DNA of 64,000 nt from Algoriphagus aestuariicola (GCF_017254835.1 NZ_JAFKCW010000003.1:310001-374000), one strand, 5' to 3'; positions 50,495 through 60,434 are shown, counted from the first letter of the stretch. Program-made: numbers and translations. The notes: generated by a model not told the origin, from the letters alone.

Positions 50495-52729
50495 CTAGTA
50501 ATTCCAACCTAGCTTCACACCCCCATACCAGTTGCGGGTCGGAGCGGGCTGATAGTATCTCCCACCAAATGCGTTGAGGTCATTGCCGAGGGAGTAGCTT
50601 TCATCCAAGAGATTGTCCACTCCGGCGAAAAGCTCCAAATCCCACTGTCCCAGATTTTTCACCCAGCCAAACCTCAGATTTACCAGGTTGTAGGCATCTT
50701 GATAGACGGTATTGGCATCGTTGAGTGGAATTTCGTCCGTGAATTGATGGGTCAGGTTCAAATAAATTCCCGGACGGGAACGGATATCGAGCCGGCTTAC
50801 CAGATTGTTCGGCGGTACGCCGGTTAGGTCATTTCCTGAGAAATCGTTGTCCTGTTTTTGGTAGTCGTTGAATGTAAAAAACTGTCCCGTATAGGCAGTT
50901 CCCAGCAGCAAGTCCTTAAAGAATCCCAAGCCATTTCTCAGCAAGGCGTAATCCACAGAGGCTTCAATCCCCTTTTGATCAGTGGAACCTGCGTTTCGGA
51001 AGAGCACCACGCCATTTTCATTGGTGTAGGTGGTAATGGTCTGGTCGAGTTTAAGATAGTAGGCAATCAACTCAAGATTGATTTTTTCCTTTCCAAGTCT
51101 ATAGCCCAATTCAAAGTTGGTGCCCTTCTCCGCTTCAAGATCCAGATTGACACTGCCCTCGTTGGTACGAACCTCGTCTATGGTCGGAGGAGAAAATCCC
51201 CCGCTGACAGAGCCATAAACCGAACTGAAGGAATTCAGCCTGTAATTCAGCGCAACGCGCGGCACGATTTCAGGATCGAAAGTTCGCTTCTGTAGTCCCG
51301 TTGCCCCACCGGAAGCGTCGATTTGACGATCTATCTCATAGCCTGAGAAGTTTTCGCTCAAACCTAATGTGAAAAGCAGCTCCTCTGTGAGATTCCACTC
51401 AGCCTGCTGAAAAAGGAAACCTTGGTAAGCTCGGAGCTTGTCCGCAAAGCGAACGGTATCTGCGACACCTTCGCGATTCCCAAAATTCTGGGCGTTCGTC
51501 AAGCTGTTTTGGTATTCTCCACCTGCAACTAAGCGAAAGGACTTCCCTGCCAACTTTCCGTCGTAAATGAATTTGGTTCGCAACCCGTATCCGAAACCCA
51601 GTTCTTTCTTGTAGTCAAGAATGAAGGGATTTTCAAAGTCATTCGTGTTTAGATAGACCGTGGTATTGTTACTCGCTTTCTCTGAAAAGCGATACAGATG
51701 CCCCAAGGAAAGCAAAAGTGCTTGCTGAGAAATGGAGCTGTTTTGGGCGACAGAACCTGGGCGAGCCTGAGTCGGATCCGCCGCTAACTGGTCGGCATTC
51801 AGCGCTCCGGGGATCTGATAATCTAGATCCGACACCAGCAATTGGGTGCGGATTTCCTGCTTGTCTGATACAGGGAAAAAGCCCCCCAACTGAAATACTT
51901 GTCTATCCACCGCCGAGTGCTCCCGATAGCCATCCGATTTCTGCGAAACGAAAGAAGCTTCAATTCCGCCATCACCGACCTGCTGGGAAAGGCTCAAACG
52001 ATACTTTGAAAGCCCAAAGTCACCAGCCAGAAAGTCCGCCGATACCCGATTTCCAGAAATGTTTGGCTGACTGAAAAGTGAAATTGCCCCGCCATTTCCC
52101 GCACCGTAGATACTCCCAGACGGACCTTTTACTACTTCCGAAGACCGGATATTCGCCAAATCGAGCAAATTCAGAGCGGTCGTACCGTCTGGCGCGGTGA
52201 AGGGGACTTCATTCCAATAGACTTTGACATTGCGTACCCCGAACGGCGATCGCAGCGAACTTCCCCTAATCGAAACCCGGTAGCTGGCGGGAGCGCGCTC
52301 TTCGATGCGAACACCGGCCTTTTGGTTGAAAGCATTCACCGGGGAGATCTCGTTAAATCTTCCGAAGTCGCGTTCCGTCACTTGCACGACGGCTGCCGAT
52401 TGCTGCAAAAGCGGGCGCTCGCTCTCAAAGGCTGTCACCGTCACTGCGCCTAGATTCATGACAGCTGGCGTCAGTTTGACTTCATTTTCTCCCGACCCGA
52501 AAAGCTTTTCCAAAGATTCATAGCCTTCCAAAGTGAAAGAAATTCTGAGCTTATCCCCCGGAAACACGACCGTTCCAGATGCATTTGTCCTTTGAATCGT
52601 ACCCTCTTCAGCTCTCACTCGCACGTTTTCCAATGGAAGCCCCGTGATCTGGTCAACAACCCTGACTTGGATTTGAGCCTGAGCAACCAAGCTGATCAAG
52701 CAAAACAAAAAGAAGAAAATCTTTTTCAT
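50495..52729 (-). CDS. TonB-dependent receptor, FecA/siderophore-like
   Basis: The 744-residue protein has a signal peptide (MKKIFFFLFCLISLVAQA) and a short carboxypeptidase-regulatory domain (VRVVDQITGLPLENV). A plug domain (PVNAFNQKAGVRIEERAPASYRVSIRGSSLRSPFG) and a 22-strand barrel end in WYGGVKLGWNY. It resembles ferric-siderophore or vitamin-type receptors rather than SusC, as it lacks a SusD partner. The ligand is unknown. A near-consensus TATCTTCG lies about 25 bp upstream of the ATG. No siderophore synthesis gene lies near. Confidence 0.9.
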   Translation of the reverse strand: MKKIFFFLFCLISLVAQAQIQVRVVDQITGLPLENVRVRAEEGTIQRTNASGTVVFPGDKLRISFTLEGYESLEKLFGSGENEVKLTPAVMNLGAVTVTAFESERPLLQQSAAVVQVTERDFGRFNEISPVNAFNQKAGVRIEERAPASYRVSIRGSSLRSPFGVRNVKVYWNEVPFTAPDGTTALNLLDLANIRSSEVVKGPSGSIYGAGNGGAISLFSQPNISGNRVSADFLAGDFGLSKYRLSLSQQVGDGGIEASFVSQKSDGYREHSAVDRQVFQLGGFFPVSDKQEIRTQLLVSDLDYQIPGALNADQLAADPTQARPGSVAQNSSISQQALLLSLGHLYRFSEKASNNTTVYLNTNDFENPFILDYKKELGFGYGLRTKFIYDGKLAGKSFRLVAGGEYQNSLTNAQNFGNREGVADTVRFADKLRAYQGFLFQQAEWNLTEELLFTLGLSENFSGYEIDRQIDASGGATGLQKRTFDPEIVPRVALNYRLNSFSSVYGSVSGGFSPPTIDEVRTNEGSVNLDLEAEKGTNFELGYRLGKEKINLELIAYYLKLDQTITTYTNENGVVLFRNAGSTDQKGIEASVDYALLRNGLGFFKDLLLGTAYTGQFFTFNDYQKQDNDFSGNDLTGVPPNNLVSRLDIRSRPGIYLNLTHQFTDEIPLNDANTVYQDAYNLVNLRFGWVKNLGQWDLELFAGVDNLLDESYSLGNDLNAFGGRYYQPAPTRNWYGGVKLGWNY

Positions 52730-52977
52730 GTGGGAAATTAAGACGAAAGCCGAAGATAGTGGATTGAATATTTTTCAGCGGCCTAATCTGGCTTTAAACC
52801 CATTTTGGAAGAAAAACAGTAAGAGCACAAATTGATTGGCCTATCTCTCTGTTTGCTTGGAAATAACGATTTAAAAAAATACTTTTTGCAAAGGCAACTA
52901 TGGAACTACCTTCCTAGCAGTTCAGCCAAAGAGGCATTCAAAATATAAATTTCGCTATACCACCTTCCCAAATAACC

Positions 52978-54159
52978 ATGAAACGCCTTCTATTCGCATT
53001 CTTTTTTCCCTTGGCGCTGTCCTTTAGCCTAGCCTGTGACGCGCAGATGATGTCCAATCGGGACAAAAACGGTGACATTCCTTTCAAAAAAACAATACTC
53101 TTCGACGACTTCGTTTCTGAAGGAGTCGCCGTGGGAGACGTGAACCAAGACGGGAAAATCGACGTGTTGGCCGGGCCTTTTTGGTTTGAAGCTCCAACTT
53201 GGACTAAACATGAAATCTACGAACCTAAACTCTATGTGGCGGAAAAGGAATGGAGCAATTCCATGCTGAATTTTGCCCTGGACGTGAACCATGACGGCTG
53301 GGTAGATCTGATTAGGGTGGATTTTCCCGGAAAGGCGGTCTATTGGCATGAAAACCCAAAAGGCAAAAACCAACTTTGGCAGGTGCACATGATCCATGAG
53401 ACCGTGGGAAATGAATCGCCCAATTTTGTCGATATGGATGGAGATGGGCGAAAGGACATCCTTTGCGGAGATGTGGCAAACAAGCAAATGATTTGGCTTA
53501 AGGCGCCAGTTTCCGCTGGAGATTTGGCTTGGAAAAAGTATACGATAAGTCGTCCTGGTACTCCTGGATCCGAAAACTTTTCACACGGACTGGGATATTC
53601 AGATATCAATGGGGACGGAAAACCTGATGTAATCGTGCGTGAGGGCTGGTGGGAAAATCCAGGAAATCCGACACAATCCGACTGGAAGTGGCACCCCTCG
53701 AATTTGGGCGAGCCGGCTTCCCACATGTATGCAGCCGATTTCAACCAAGATGGATTTGCAGATGTCTTTGCCGCCTCCGCTCATGAGCGGGGCATTTGGT
53801 GGTATGAAAGCAAAGGGGATGGGAGCAACGAAAATTTTATCCGGCATATCCTGACAGAGGAGATGTCAGAAACTCATGCCGTCGCCTTCGAGGATGTGAA
53901 CGGAGACGGCAAGAAAGACTTTATTACCGGAAAGCGCTATTACGCTCACATGCGGGAAGGTACTGGGGCCTTGGAACCAGCCTATTTGTATTGGTTTGAG
54001 TATATACCGGACAAGAATCCGCGATGGCTGGCGCATCAGATCGACGACAACTCCGGAGTTGGACTCAATGTCGTTGCCGAGGACATTAATGGCGATGGCC
54101 TCTTGGATGTGGTGATCGCGAACAAAAAGGGGATTTTCGTTTTTGAGCAAATCGATTGA
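52978..54159 (+). CDS. FG-GAP/VCBS-repeat secreted protein
   Basis: The 393-residue protein has a hydrophobic leader ending at SLACDAQ, possibly a lipoprotein signal (Cys20). The mature part is a run of FG-GAP-like units of about 55-60 residues, each with a calcium-site-like DxNxDGxxD: DVNQDGKIDV, DVNHDGWVDL, DMDGDGRKDI, DINGDGKPDV, DFNQDGFADV, DVNGDGKKDF and DINGDGLLDV. A seven-bladed beta-propeller is likely. The protein is probably a surface binding or scaffold protein. It lies 175 bp upstream of the multidomain GH29, so functional linkage is possible. Confidence 0.88.
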   Translation: MKRLLFAFFFPLALSFSLACDAQMMSNRDKNGDIPFKKTILFDDFVSEGVAVGDVNQDGKIDVLAGPFWFEAPTWTKHEIYEPKLYVAEKEWSNSMLNFALDVNHDGWVDLIRVDFPGKAVYWHENPKGKNQLWQVHMIHETVGNESPNFVDMDGDGRKDILCGDVANKQMIWLKAPVSAGDLAWKKYTISRPGTPGSENFSHGLGYSDINGDGKPDVIVREGWWENPGNPTQSDWKWHPSNLGEPASHMYAADFNQDGFADVFAASAHERGIWWYESKGDGSNENFIRHILTEEMSETHAVAFEDVNGDGKKDFITGKRYYAHMREGTGALEPAYLYWFEYIPDKNPRWLAHQIDDNSGVGLNVVAEDINGDGLLDVVIANKKGIFVFEQID

Positions 54160-54334
54160 ATAATTGATCTTCCCCCGCAAGACTGACGTCAGGAGACTTC
54201 GATGTCGAAGGTTCAGAACGGATTGACAAATTCCTCCATTTTCTTATTATTTACAAAAACCCTTAGGAACTTCCTGTAATTTTTTCTTTATAATACCATT
54301 TAAAATGGGTAGGTTTTCGGCCAAATACTACCCT

Positions 54335-56386
54335 ATGAAAAAGTACGTCTGGCCGTTTTTAGCCCTTGGATTAAGCTATTGTCAGGAAAAAGCAGTTCCT
54401 CCCGCTCCGGTTTTGCCGGTGCCTCACGAGCGTCAGATCGCTTGGCAAGAATTGCAATTTTACGGATTTGTCCACTTCAATATGAATACCTTCTCCGATC
54501 GGGAGTGGGGTTTTGGAGATGAAAAACCCGAGCAATTCAACCCAACAGCTCTTGATGCCAGACAGTGGGCTCGAGTGGCCAAAGAGGCTGGCATGAAGGG
54601 CCTGATCATTACGGCCAAGCACCACGATGGCTTCGTGCTTTGGCCATCGGCCTATACCGAACATTCGGTCAAAAACAGTCCCTGGCGTGATGGAAAAGGG
54701 GACCTGATCCGCGAATTTGTCGACGCTTGCAGAGAGTATGGCTTGAAGGTCGGGATTTATTATTCTCCATGGGACCGAAACCATCCGGACTATGGCAAGC
54801 CGGAATATGTAACCTACATGAAGAACCAGCTTACCGAGTTGCTAACTAACTACGGGGAAATCTATGAAGTCTGGTTTGACGGAGCCAACGGCGGAGACGG
54901 CTGGTACGGCGGAGCAAACGAGGAGAGAAAGGTCGACAAAAGAACCTACTACGACTGGCCGACCATGCACGCACTGGTGCGCGAACTCCAGCCCAATGCC
55001 ATGATGTTTAGCGATGCGGGACCGGACGTACGCTGGGTCGGCAACGAGCATGGATTTGCCTACGAGACCACTTGGTCCAACCTTATGCGCGACTCCACCT
55101 ACGCCGGGATGCCGGACTTCGACAAGTGGGCTTCCGGCCAGGAAAACGGCACCCACTGGGTGCCAGTAGAGTCCGATGTCAGTATCCGTCCAGGGTGGTA
55201 TTATCACAAATACGAAGACCACAAGGTTCGGACTTTACCGGATCTGATGGAGATCTACTACAAAAGCATCGGACAAAACAGCTCGCTTTTGATCAACTTT
55301 CCGGTGGATACTCGAGGATTGATCCACGAAAAAGACGAAGAAGCCATTTTGAAGATGGCGGCCAAAGTGAAGGAAGACTTCGCAGTGAATCTCGCCAAGG
55401 ACGCTTCCTTCGAAGCCAGCGAAGACCGCGGTAAGGGATATGAGCCGACAAACCTCAATGACGGCGACTTTAACACCTACTGGACTACTTCCGATGGGCA
55501 AGTGCAGGCCTCTGTGGAAATCGACTTTGGAAAAGAAGTCTCATTCAACCGTCTCCTTCTCCAGGAATTTGTCAATCTCGGTCAGCGGGTGAAGTCATTT
55601 TCCCTAGAAAAAGAAGTGAATGGCAGCTGGGAAAAAGTCGCTGAAGGCACCACCATCGGCTACAAGCGCATCCTGAGGTTTGCGGACACGCAAGCCCAAA
55701 AGATCCGTGTCAATTTCCTCGACTCGAAGGACATTCCCGTGATTTCCGAGATTGGTGTGTTTTCCGCGCCAGCCTTGCTTTTCCCTCCAAAGATCACTAG
55801 AACCCCTGACGGCAAAGTCAACATCCAAGCTGCCGAATCTGACTTGGAAATCTTCTACACGACCGATGGTTCCACCCCGGAAAAAGGCAAAAATGCCTAT
55901 TCTGGAGAGTTTGATGTGGTTTCTGCTCAGACTGTTCAGGCAATTGCTGTGGACCCAACTACTGGAAATACTTCAGAAATTGCCTTAGTGGAATTCGACC
56001 TTCCGAAAGTGAGCTGGAAGGTTGCGAGCTCGGATGAAAAATCCGTGCGCGCAATAGACGAAAATATCCACTCTTATTTCACGACGGAAAACAACAATTT
56101 CCAAGTCGACTTGGGTAATACTTCCGAATTGACGGGCATTTCTTACTATCCAATGCAAGCCCGTTATCCCAGCGGATTTATCGCGGACTATGCCGTCGAA
56201 GTAAGTGAAAACGGAAGCTCTTGGAAAGAAGTAGCTCGGGGAGAATTCTCCAATATTGCGGCCAGCCCAATCGAGCAATACGTTCGCTTTGAAAAGGTGC
56301 CAGCACGCTATGTCCGCCTCAAGTCCCTGAAAACCACCGATGGCAACAAGGCCACCGTGGGGGAATTTGGCGTTATTACCCGCTAA
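54335..56386 (+). CDS. alpha-L-fucosidase, GH29, with F5/8-type and chitobiase-type C-terminal domains
   Basis: The 683-residue protein is called from the ATG at 54335, with a signal ending LGLSYC (Cys16 possibly lipidated; the Tyr before Cys is unusual). The GH29 domain has YGFVHFNMNTF, LIITAKHHDG, YYSPWDRNHPDY and EVWFDGANGG with the likely nucleophile Asp182. After residue about 350 follow an F5/8 type C discoidin-like domain, a chitobiase/hexosaminidase C-terminal-type domain (about 490-565, IFYTTDGSTPEKG), and a second F5/8-like domain. It would cleave fucose on complex glycans at the cell surface. Confidence 0.88.
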   Translation: MKKYVWPFLALGLSYCQEKAVPPAPVLPVPHERQIAWQELQFYGFVHFNMNTFSDREWGFGDEKPEQFNPTALDARQWARVAKEAGMKGLIITAKHHDGFVLWPSAYTEHSVKNSPWRDGKGDLIREFVDACREYGLKVGIYYSPWDRNHPDYGKPEYVTYMKNQLTELLTNYGEIYEVWFDGANGGDGWYGGANEERKVDKRTYYDWPTMHALVRELQPNAMMFSDAGPDVRWVGNEHGFAYETTWSNLMRDSTYAGMPDFDKWASGQENGTHWVPVESDVSIRPGWYYHKYEDHKVRTLPDLMEIYYKSIGQNSSLLINFPVDTRGLIHEKDEEAILKMAAKVKEDFAVNLAKDASFEASEDRGKGYEPTNLNDGDFNTYWTTSDGQVQASVEIDFGKEVSFNRLLLQEFVNLGQRVKSFSLEKEVNGSWEKVAEGTTIGYKRILRFADTQAQKIRVNFLDSKDIPVISEIGVFSAPALLFPPKITRTPDGKVNIQAAESDLEIFYTTDGSTPEKGKNAYSGEFDVVSAQTVQAIAVDPTTGNTSEIALVEFDLPKVSWKVASSDEKSVRAIDENIHSYFTTENNNFQVDLGNTSELTGISYYPMQARYPSGFIADYAVEVSENGSSWKEVARGEFSNIAASPIEQYVRFEKVPARYVRLKSLKTTDGNKATVGEFGVITR

Positions 56387-56466
56387 CACTGAAAACAATT
56401 TTGTGGTTTCTGGGCAAATTGGCTACTTTCTCAGCTCAATTTGCTTAGAGCCCAAATAATTAACCT

Positions 56467-57039
56467 ATGAACAGACGCATCGCCCTGCGGCATCTGGCTT
56501 TGATCTCGGGAGGACTCGTCCTGATTCCTTCCTGTGATTTTAGCAAAGAGGATATCCTCGCCGCGTACGAAAACCTTAAAGTCACCGCTTCCCAAAAGAA
56601 CCTTTTGGGGATGATTTCCGATACCATCATCCCTGCCGGAGAGATCAAAGGAGCTCTCGATCTAGAGGTACCAGACTTCATTCTGGTCATGGTAGACGAC
56701 TGCTTCACTCAGGACAATCAAACAAAATTCACCGAGGGCTTAGCCTCTTTCCCCGATTATGTGAAAAACGCATCGGGAAAGAAATTCGAGGATCTCTCCA
56801 CAAAGGAAAAAGAGGAAGTCATCCTTGCCGGCACCAAGCTGGAAGGAGATGATACCGATGAGGGGAAGAAAAAAGCGGCCGTCGCCTATTTCCTGAATTC
56901 CACCAAAAGACTAACTATCCAAGGCTATATGGCCTCCGAATACATCCAAACCGAAGTCATCCCCTATTCCCTCATCCCTGGCGAATACAACGGAGCAGTC
57001 TTGATCTCTGACCTCCAAAAACCTAGAGTAAATGGCTAA
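56467..57039 (+). CDS. gluconate 2-dehydrogenase subunit 3-family Tat lipoprotein
   Basis: The 190-residue protein has a twin-arginine leader with a lipobox (MNRRIALRHLAL, LIPSC with Cys24) and the subunit-3 domain, including the conserved MISDTIIPAGE segment. In known dehydrogenases this small subunit helps export its GMC partner. Its last 8 bp overlap the GMC gene start. No cytochrome c subunit gene is present nearby. Confidence 0.88.
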   Translation: MNRRIALRHLALISGGLVLIPSCDFSKEDILAAYENLKVTASQKNLLGMISDTIIPAGEIKGALDLEVPDFILVMVDDCFTQDNQTKFTEGLASFPDYVKNASGKKFEDLSTKEKEEVILAGTKLEGDDTDEGKKKAAVAYFLNSTKRLTIQGYMASEYIQTEVIPYSLIPGEYNGAVLISDLQKPRVNG

Positions 57040-58741
57040 TCTGAATATCCGCAACAAACAGGAGCGAACCTACCAAGCCATTGTAATCGGATCGGGTATC
57101 AGCGGAAGCTGGGCCGCCAAGGAACTCTGTGAGCTAGGCGTAAAAACTCTTATGCTCGAGCGCGGGCGCAATGTGGAGCATAGCAAGGACTACCCCACCA
57201 CCACGATGTTACCCTACGAATTCGAACATCGAGGCCAAATCCCAGAAAAAATCAAGGAGGAAAATCCGGTTGTCAGCCGCTGCTATGCTTTCCGAGAGGA
57301 TGCAATGCACTTTTTTGTAAAAGACAAAGAGCATCCTTATGTCCAAGAAAAGCCTTTTGACTGGATCAGGGGCTACCAAGTAGGTGGAAAATCCCTACTG
57401 TGGGCTCGTCAAGTACAACGTTGGTCTGACTTCGACTTCGAAGGTCCAGCGAGAGATGGTTTTGCCGTGGACTGGCCGATTCGATACAAGGACCTCGAAA
57501 AGTGGTATAGCCATGTCGAAAAATTCGCAGGTGTCTCTGGTTTCAGAGACGGCATCGACACGCTTCCCGATGGAGAATTCCTTCCCGGCTACGAGTTAAA
57601 CATCGTCGAAAAACACTTTGCCGACCAGCTGAAGAAAAACTATGGCGGCACCCGCCATATGATTTCAGCACGTTGTGCGCACATCCACGGCAATGCGGAA
57701 TATTACGCCCAACAAGGTAGAACCCTTTGTCAAAACAGAAACCTCTGTCAGCGCGGCTGTCCATTTGGAGGCTATTTCAGCTCCAATTCATCGACCATTC
57801 CTTGGGCTTTAAAAACCGGAAATCTAACCCTGAGACCAGACGCCGTGGTTCATTCCATCATCTATGACGAGGAAAAAGGCAAAGCCACCGGAGTCCGTAT
57901 CGTGGATCGGTTGACGAAGGAGACCGAAGAATTTTACGCAGATGTAATCTTCCTGAATGCAGCAGCGTTGAACTCCAACCTTGTCTTGATGAACTCAACC
58001 TCAAGCCGCTTTCCAAATGGGCTTGGCAATGACAATGGGCTTTTGGGCAAGTATGTGGCTTTCCACAACTACCGGGCACAAGTTTCGGGAACTTGGGAAG
58101 GACACAATGAATACACCACCTCCGGCGGTCGTCCTACGAGCGGATATTTCCCAAGATTCAGAAATGTCTACAAACAAGAAACAGACTTCCTGAGAGGCTA
58201 TGCGGCTGGATTCTCTGCAAACCGCGGCGTTCGGTCAAACTCGGACGGCATAGGTATGGAGCTCAAAAACAGCCTCCTCAACCCCGATCAATTCGGTCCT
58301 TGGTACGTGGGCTCACACATGATGGGCGAAACCATTCCGAAGGAAAGCAACTTCGTAGCCTTGGACTTGAGCCAAAAAGACGAATGGGGGATGCCTCTTC
58401 TGAAAGTCAGCGTGGACTACGACGACAACGACGAAAAGATGATCAAAGATTATCAGGAGCAGATGTCAGAGATGTTTGAAAAGGCTGGCATCACCAATAT
58501 CCGGGTCAACGATGATCATAGAATCCCTGGCTTGGACATCCACGAGATGGGCGGTGTACGCATGGGCAAAGATCCCAAGACTTCCCTGCTCAACGCCAAC
58601 CACCAGCTTCACGCGGTTCCAAATGTATATGTGACCGACGGGGCGTCAATGACCTCCACTTCCACGCAAAACCCTTCGTTGACCTACATGGCTTTTGCCG
58701 CCAGGGCTGCGCATCATGCGGTGGCCGAAAGCAAAAAGTAA
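57032..58741 (+). CDS. GMC-family oxidoreductase
   Basis: The 569-residue flavoenzyme has the ADP-binding motif IVIGSGISGSWAAKELCELG (residues 17-36), GYQVGGKSLLWARQVQRW, a Cys-rich region CQNRNLCQRGCPFGG, and the C-terminal HEMGGVRMG (active-site His) with a STQNPSLTYMAFAARAAHH flavin motif. GMC partners of subunit-3 proteins oxidise sugars or sugar acids, for example fructose, gluconate or glucoside 3-dehydrogenases. Its own Tat signal is absent, so export likely relies on the small subunit. The substrate is not readable. The pair lies downstream of the GH29 gene, suggesting that it oxidises a released sugar. Confidence 0.9.
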   Translation: MANLNIRNKQERTYQAIVIGSGISGSWAAKELCELGVKTLMLERGRNVEHSKDYPTTTMLPYEFEHRGQIPEKIKEENPVVSRCYAFREDAMHFFVKDKEHPYVQEKPFDWIRGYQVGGKSLLWARQVQRWSDFDFEGPARDGFAVDWPIRYKDLEKWYSHVEKFAGVSGFRDGIDTLPDGEFLPGYELNIVEKHFADQLKKNYGGTRHMISARCAHIHGNAEYYAQQGRTLCQNRNLCQRGCPFGGYFSSNSSTIPWALKTGNLTLRPDAVVHSIIYDEEKGKATGVRIVDRLTKETEEFYADVIFLNAAALNSNLVLMNSTSSRFPNGLGNDNGLLGKYVAFHNYRAQVSGTWEGHNEYTTSGGRPTSGYFPRFRNVYKQETDFLRGYAAGFSANRGVRSNSDGIGMELKNSLLNPDQFGPWYVGSHMMGETIPKESNFVALDLSQKDEWGMPLLKVSVDYDDNDEKMIKDYQEQMSEMFEKAGITNIRVNDDHRIPGLDIHEMGGVRMGKDPKTSLLNANHQLHAVPNVYVTDGASMTSTSTQNPSLTYMAFAARAAHHAVAESKK

Positions 58742-58780
58742 GTCAGATTGGAATTCTAAAAGCTGATAGCAGAAATCTGA

Positions 58781-58814
58781 AAAAGGTCCAAATTTTCAAT
58801 TTGGACCTTTTTTT
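58781..58814. terminator. terminator between the GMC and pabA genes
   Basis: AAAAGGTCCAAATT and AATTTGGACCTTTT form a 14-bp stem around a 3-nt loop with T tracts on both sides. It serves the plus-strand GMC transcript and the convergent minus-strand pabA transcript. Confidence 0.9.
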
Positions 58815-58819
58815 ATTCT

Positions 58820-59392
58820 TCATTTTTGGCTTTTCCAAGCCTTCAACCATCCCAAGATCAAGTCCAACCCATACTCGGTGAGATAAGCTTCGGGATGATA
58901 TTGGATTCCCAAAATCGGTAGCGTCCGATGAGCCATTGCCATAATTTCACCGGATTCTGTTTCCAGAACGCACTCTAAGCAATCTGGTAGGTTCTTGAGC
59001 TGGAGCGAATGATAGCGCGTGACCTGAAACTTCTCAGGAAGATTATCGGTGAAAAAGTGCGGCCTTGTCTTTCGCACATTATGCACTTTGCCATGAATCG
59101 GCACCTCGTTTTTCACCAAGTCTGCTCCAAAAAACTCCCCGATGGCCTGATGTCCCAAGCAGACGCCAAGAACGGGGATTTTGTCATGGTATTTTTCGAA
59201 AATCGCATTCAGATTTCCCGATTTGCTAGGAATCCCAGGCCCAGGAGAGAGAATAAGACCCTGAAAATCAATCTTTTCCAGGTCTGCAAGCATCGCGTCA
59301 TTTCTCAGGATCAGGAGTTCCTCGCCGGTCTGACGGATGAGGTCTGCAAGGATATGGCTGAAAGAATCAAAGTTGTCAATCAGCAGCAGCAT
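58820..59392 (-). CDS. glutamine amidotransferase of anthranilate/aminodeoxychorismate synthase
   Basis: The 190-residue class I amidotransferase is called from the ATG at 59392 (MLLLIDNFDSFSH). The catalytic triad is Cys78 (GVCLGHQ), His166 and Glu168 (QYHPEA). It hands ammonia to a chorismate-using partner, PabB or TrpE, which is not in the window, so pabA and trpG cannot be told apart; both functions may be served. The longer frame upstream is rejected. The start overlaps cvpA by 17 bp. Confidence 0.88.
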   Translation of the reverse strand: MLLLIDNFDSFSHILADLIRQTGEELLILRNDAMLADLEKIDFQGLILSPGPGIPSKSGNLNAIFEKYHDKIPVLGVCLGHQAIGEFFGADLVKNEVPIHGKVHNVRKTRPHFFTDNLPEKFQVTRYHSLQLKNLPDCLECVLETESGEIMAMAHRTLPILGIQYHPEAYLTEYGLDLILGWLKAWKSQK

Positions 59393-59921
59393 CCTTAAAT
59401 CCCTCGACGATCTCGTCAACCGTCTTTTGCAGTTCCCCAATTTTTGGCACCACCGGTTCTAGCACCCAAATTACCGCGGGTGCGAGGGGTTCTACATATT
59501 GAAGAAATTCACTTTTCGCACTCCATTCCTTGGACATTTTCAGATCAAAAAGATTGGCAAGCCAGAGGAAAAGACTGATGAAAAAGGCGGTCTTGACTAT
59601 CCCCAAAATAGCACCTCCTATGCTATCCAGGCCGCCCAACAACACCAAGTCCACCATTTTTTTCATCATCCAGCCGGCAATACCAACGATTGCCATCGTG
59701 ATGCCGAACACAATCAGAAAGGCGAGGATGGGAAATGCGAAAGTAATTTGGTCTAGATGCTTGGCTAGGTATTTACTCATCGGCTCCATAAAATACACGC
59801 CGAGAATGATAGCCAAGACAAAGCCTACGAGCCCCATAATCGTCCTCAGAAGGCCTTTCCTATAGCCCTCGATGGCACCAAGGATGATCAGGATCAGCAG
59901 TATGATATCGACCGTTGCCAA
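59376..59921 (-). CDS. cvpA: CvpA family membrane protein
   Basis: The 181-residue protein has four hydrophobic helices: VDIILLILIILGAIEGYRKG, RTIMGLVGFVLAIILGVYF, FAFPILAFLIVFGITMAIVGIAG and LGIVKTAFFISLFLWLANL. CvpA affects colicin V production and envelope processes in E. coli; its role here is unclear. It lies between yqeY (one base apart) and the pabA/trpG gene (overlap), indicating one operon. Confidence 0.85.
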   Translation of the reverse strand: MATVDIILLILIILGAIEGYRKGLLRTIMGLVGFVLAIILGVYFMEPMSKYLAKHLDQITFAFPILAFLIVFGITMAIVGIAGWMMKKMVDLVLLGGLDSIGGAILGIVKTAFFISLFLWLANLFDLKMSKEWSAKSEFLQYVEPLAPAVIWVLEPVVPKIGELQKTVDEIVEGFKDAAAD

Positions 59922-59922
59922 C

Positions 59923-60372
59923 TCAGTTGTTCAATAAGGCCTTTACCATATCCGCAATCGCCTTGCCATCGGCTTTTCCCGCAAGCTTTTTGGTCGCTCC
60001 CATTACCTTGCCCATATCCTTAGGACCCGTAGCACCCACCTCGGCGATGACCGCTTGGATCTCAGTCTTCAATTCTTCCTCGGAGAGCGCCTTTGGCAAA
60101 AACTCCTGAATCACTGCCAGTTCGGCCAATTCAACATCCAACAAATCGGTCCGCCCCTGCTGCTGGTAAATATCTGCGGAGTCTTTGCGCTGTTTGGCTG
60201 CTTTGGTCAGCAGCTTCATTTCATCGTCTTCGGACAGCTCTCCTTTGAAACCTTCCTTGGTTTCTTCCAAAAGTATCATGGATTTGATCGCACGAAGCGC
60301 TGTGAGGCGTACCTTGTCCTTCGCTATCATCGCCGATTTTATTTCCCCTTCTATTTTCTGCTTTAAAGCCAT
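59923..60372 (-). CDS. GatB/YqeY domain protein
   Basis: The 149-residue helical protein has the YqeY features MALKQKIEGEIKSAMIAKDKVRLTALRAI, IEKAAKQRKDSAD-like centre and the C-terminal GPKDMGKVMGATKKLAGKADGKAI. The domain is the helical tail domain of GatB, seen here alone. It may bind tRNA, although its role is not known. First gene of the minus-strand unit with cvpA and the amidotransferase; a one-base gap precedes cvpA. Start ATG 60372. Confidence 0.9.
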   Translation of the reverse strand: MALKQKIEGEIKSAMIAKDKVRLTALRAIKSMILLEETKEGFKGELSEDDEMKLLTKAAKQRKDSADIYQQQGRTDLLDVELAELAVIQEFLPKALSEEELKTEIQAVIAEVGATGPKDMGKVMGATKKLAGKADGKAIADMVKALLNN

Positions 60373-60434
60373 TAGTCCTAAGTTTGTGTTTCTTCAAAAA
60401 TTTCGGGTAAAAATACCCTTTTTTCCCAGCAGAT

